From positions 372,001 to 436,000 of the forward strand of contig LATX02000013.1 in the NCBI GenBank assembly GCA_001466705.2: DNA of 64,000 bases, in the 5' to 3' direction. This stretch comes from Moniliophthora roreri (taxonomy: Eukaryota; Basidiomycota; Agaricomycetes; Agaricales; Marasmiaceae). Under the pieces are notes generated by a model. It was not told where the DNA came from. It saw only the letters and a program-made list of their open reading frames with translations, and ran no database searches. The position numbers were made by a program, and so were the translations under genes. Numbering within the stretch: the first letter of the stretch is position 1; each line of letters starts with the position of its first letter. Positions 63,638-64,000 of this stretch are shown one piece after another.

Positions 63638-64000
63638 GTTCGCGGAGTTAGTTGGGACGATTCGCCATGCATCTATGACTCGTTTATTCAACCCCATGCA
63701 CGAATAATTAAAAGTAGTCATGTAATTTACTAACAATCCTTCAAGCATTTAGACGTTAGCATTTGCCAACTGAATCGCTATTCCGCGATTATCCCTAAAT
63801 GTTACATATACAGTATCGCAAGGGTGAACAGATGGATGCAATTGCAGCCTTTTTATCCCAAGTCAAAGCTTTTTCGAAATCCACTGACCCTCGGACCACC
63901 AGATTCCTTGTCCTTCAAGCACACGAGAACGAATTCGGTATGCTCTGCAAAAGTTAATACCCGCCTCGTCGCTGGAATAGGACGAAGAACGTTTCGGACG
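63638..64000. other. Window end, no gene assigned
   Basis: No exon can be assigned with confidence. A plus-strand stretch near 63830-63940 may be the beginning of another gene beyond the window. Confidence 0.35.

Overview
The window is nuclear DNA of a filamentous basidiomycete, most likely an Agaricomycete. The genes are split by many short introns, mostly 44 to 66 bp with GT..AG ends. The families are typical of mushroom-forming fungi: F-box proteins, Baeyer-Villiger-type flavin monooxygenases, M64 metallopeptidases, GH16 and GH1 glycosidases, and a gene pair starting MGRW..GYDADTG. I see no rRNA, tRNA or CRISPR array. I rebuilt the exon structures by hand from splice signals, protein motifs and reading-frame bookkeeping. 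Where I list exons, their summed length is a multiple of three unless stated otherwise.

Layout, left part (0-26.5 kb): a tandem pair of GYDADTG genes (196-2850, +); flavin monooxygenase 1 (2864-4656, -), convergent with the pair and only 13 bp away; a short-chain dehydrogenase (5059-6314, -); an MFS sugar transporter (6824-9386, -); a secreted GH16 glucanase (10030-11687, -); a single-pass surface protein (12266-14031, -); a secreted protein with an internal duplication (16484-17512, +); an F-box protein (17772-19139, -); a quinone-oxidoreductase-like MDR enzyme (20844-22293, +); a small or broken Gly/Ser-rich gene (24513, +); and an alpha/beta hydrolase (25258-26445, -). Gene-poor stretches lie at 14.0-16.5 kb, 19.2-20.8 kb and 22.3-25.2 kb.

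Middle part (26.5-47.7 kb): a non-autonomous hAT-type element with a perfect 8-bp target duplication (27443-28020); M64 peptidase 1 (28470-30465, +); a broken F-box gene (30723-31902, +); a conserved serine-rich protein ending in a CaaX prenylation box (32673-34994, -); M64 peptidase 2 (35684-37430, +), convergent with flavin monooxygenase 2 (37474-39246, -); a secreted GH1 beta-glucosidase (40153-42779, +); an F-box/nucleotidyltransferase-like protein (42893-44452, -); and a divergent ribosome-biogenesis pair, UTP7-like (44680-46937, -) and YAR1-like ankyrin (47055-47672, +).

Right part (47.7-64 kb): a segmental duplication carries monooxygenase 3, a pseudogene with an exact 371-bp internal inversion (48284-50160, +), and monooxygenase 4, which is intact (52404-54315, +). 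Between them is a HeLo/NLR-type N-terminal helical-domain gene (50937-51656, +). Then follow an M28 glutamate-carboxypeptidase-like protein (54610-57804, +), Aurora kinase (58024-59397, +), a 2-oxoglutarate/Fe(II) dioxygenase (59802-61511, +) and a second short-chain dehydrogenase (62403-63637, +).

Housekeeping genes (UTP7, YAR1-like, Aurora) are interleaved with fast-evolving accessory families. The redox enzymes (four monooxygenase copies, two SDRs, an MDR, a 2OG dioxygenase) have no polyketide, peptide or terpene synthase beside them, so I do not call the region a biosynthetic cluster. The most notable items are the inversion pseudogene, the hAT element, the orphan helical-domain gene, the micro-exons and GC-AG introns, and the M64-2 intron that may have become coding.
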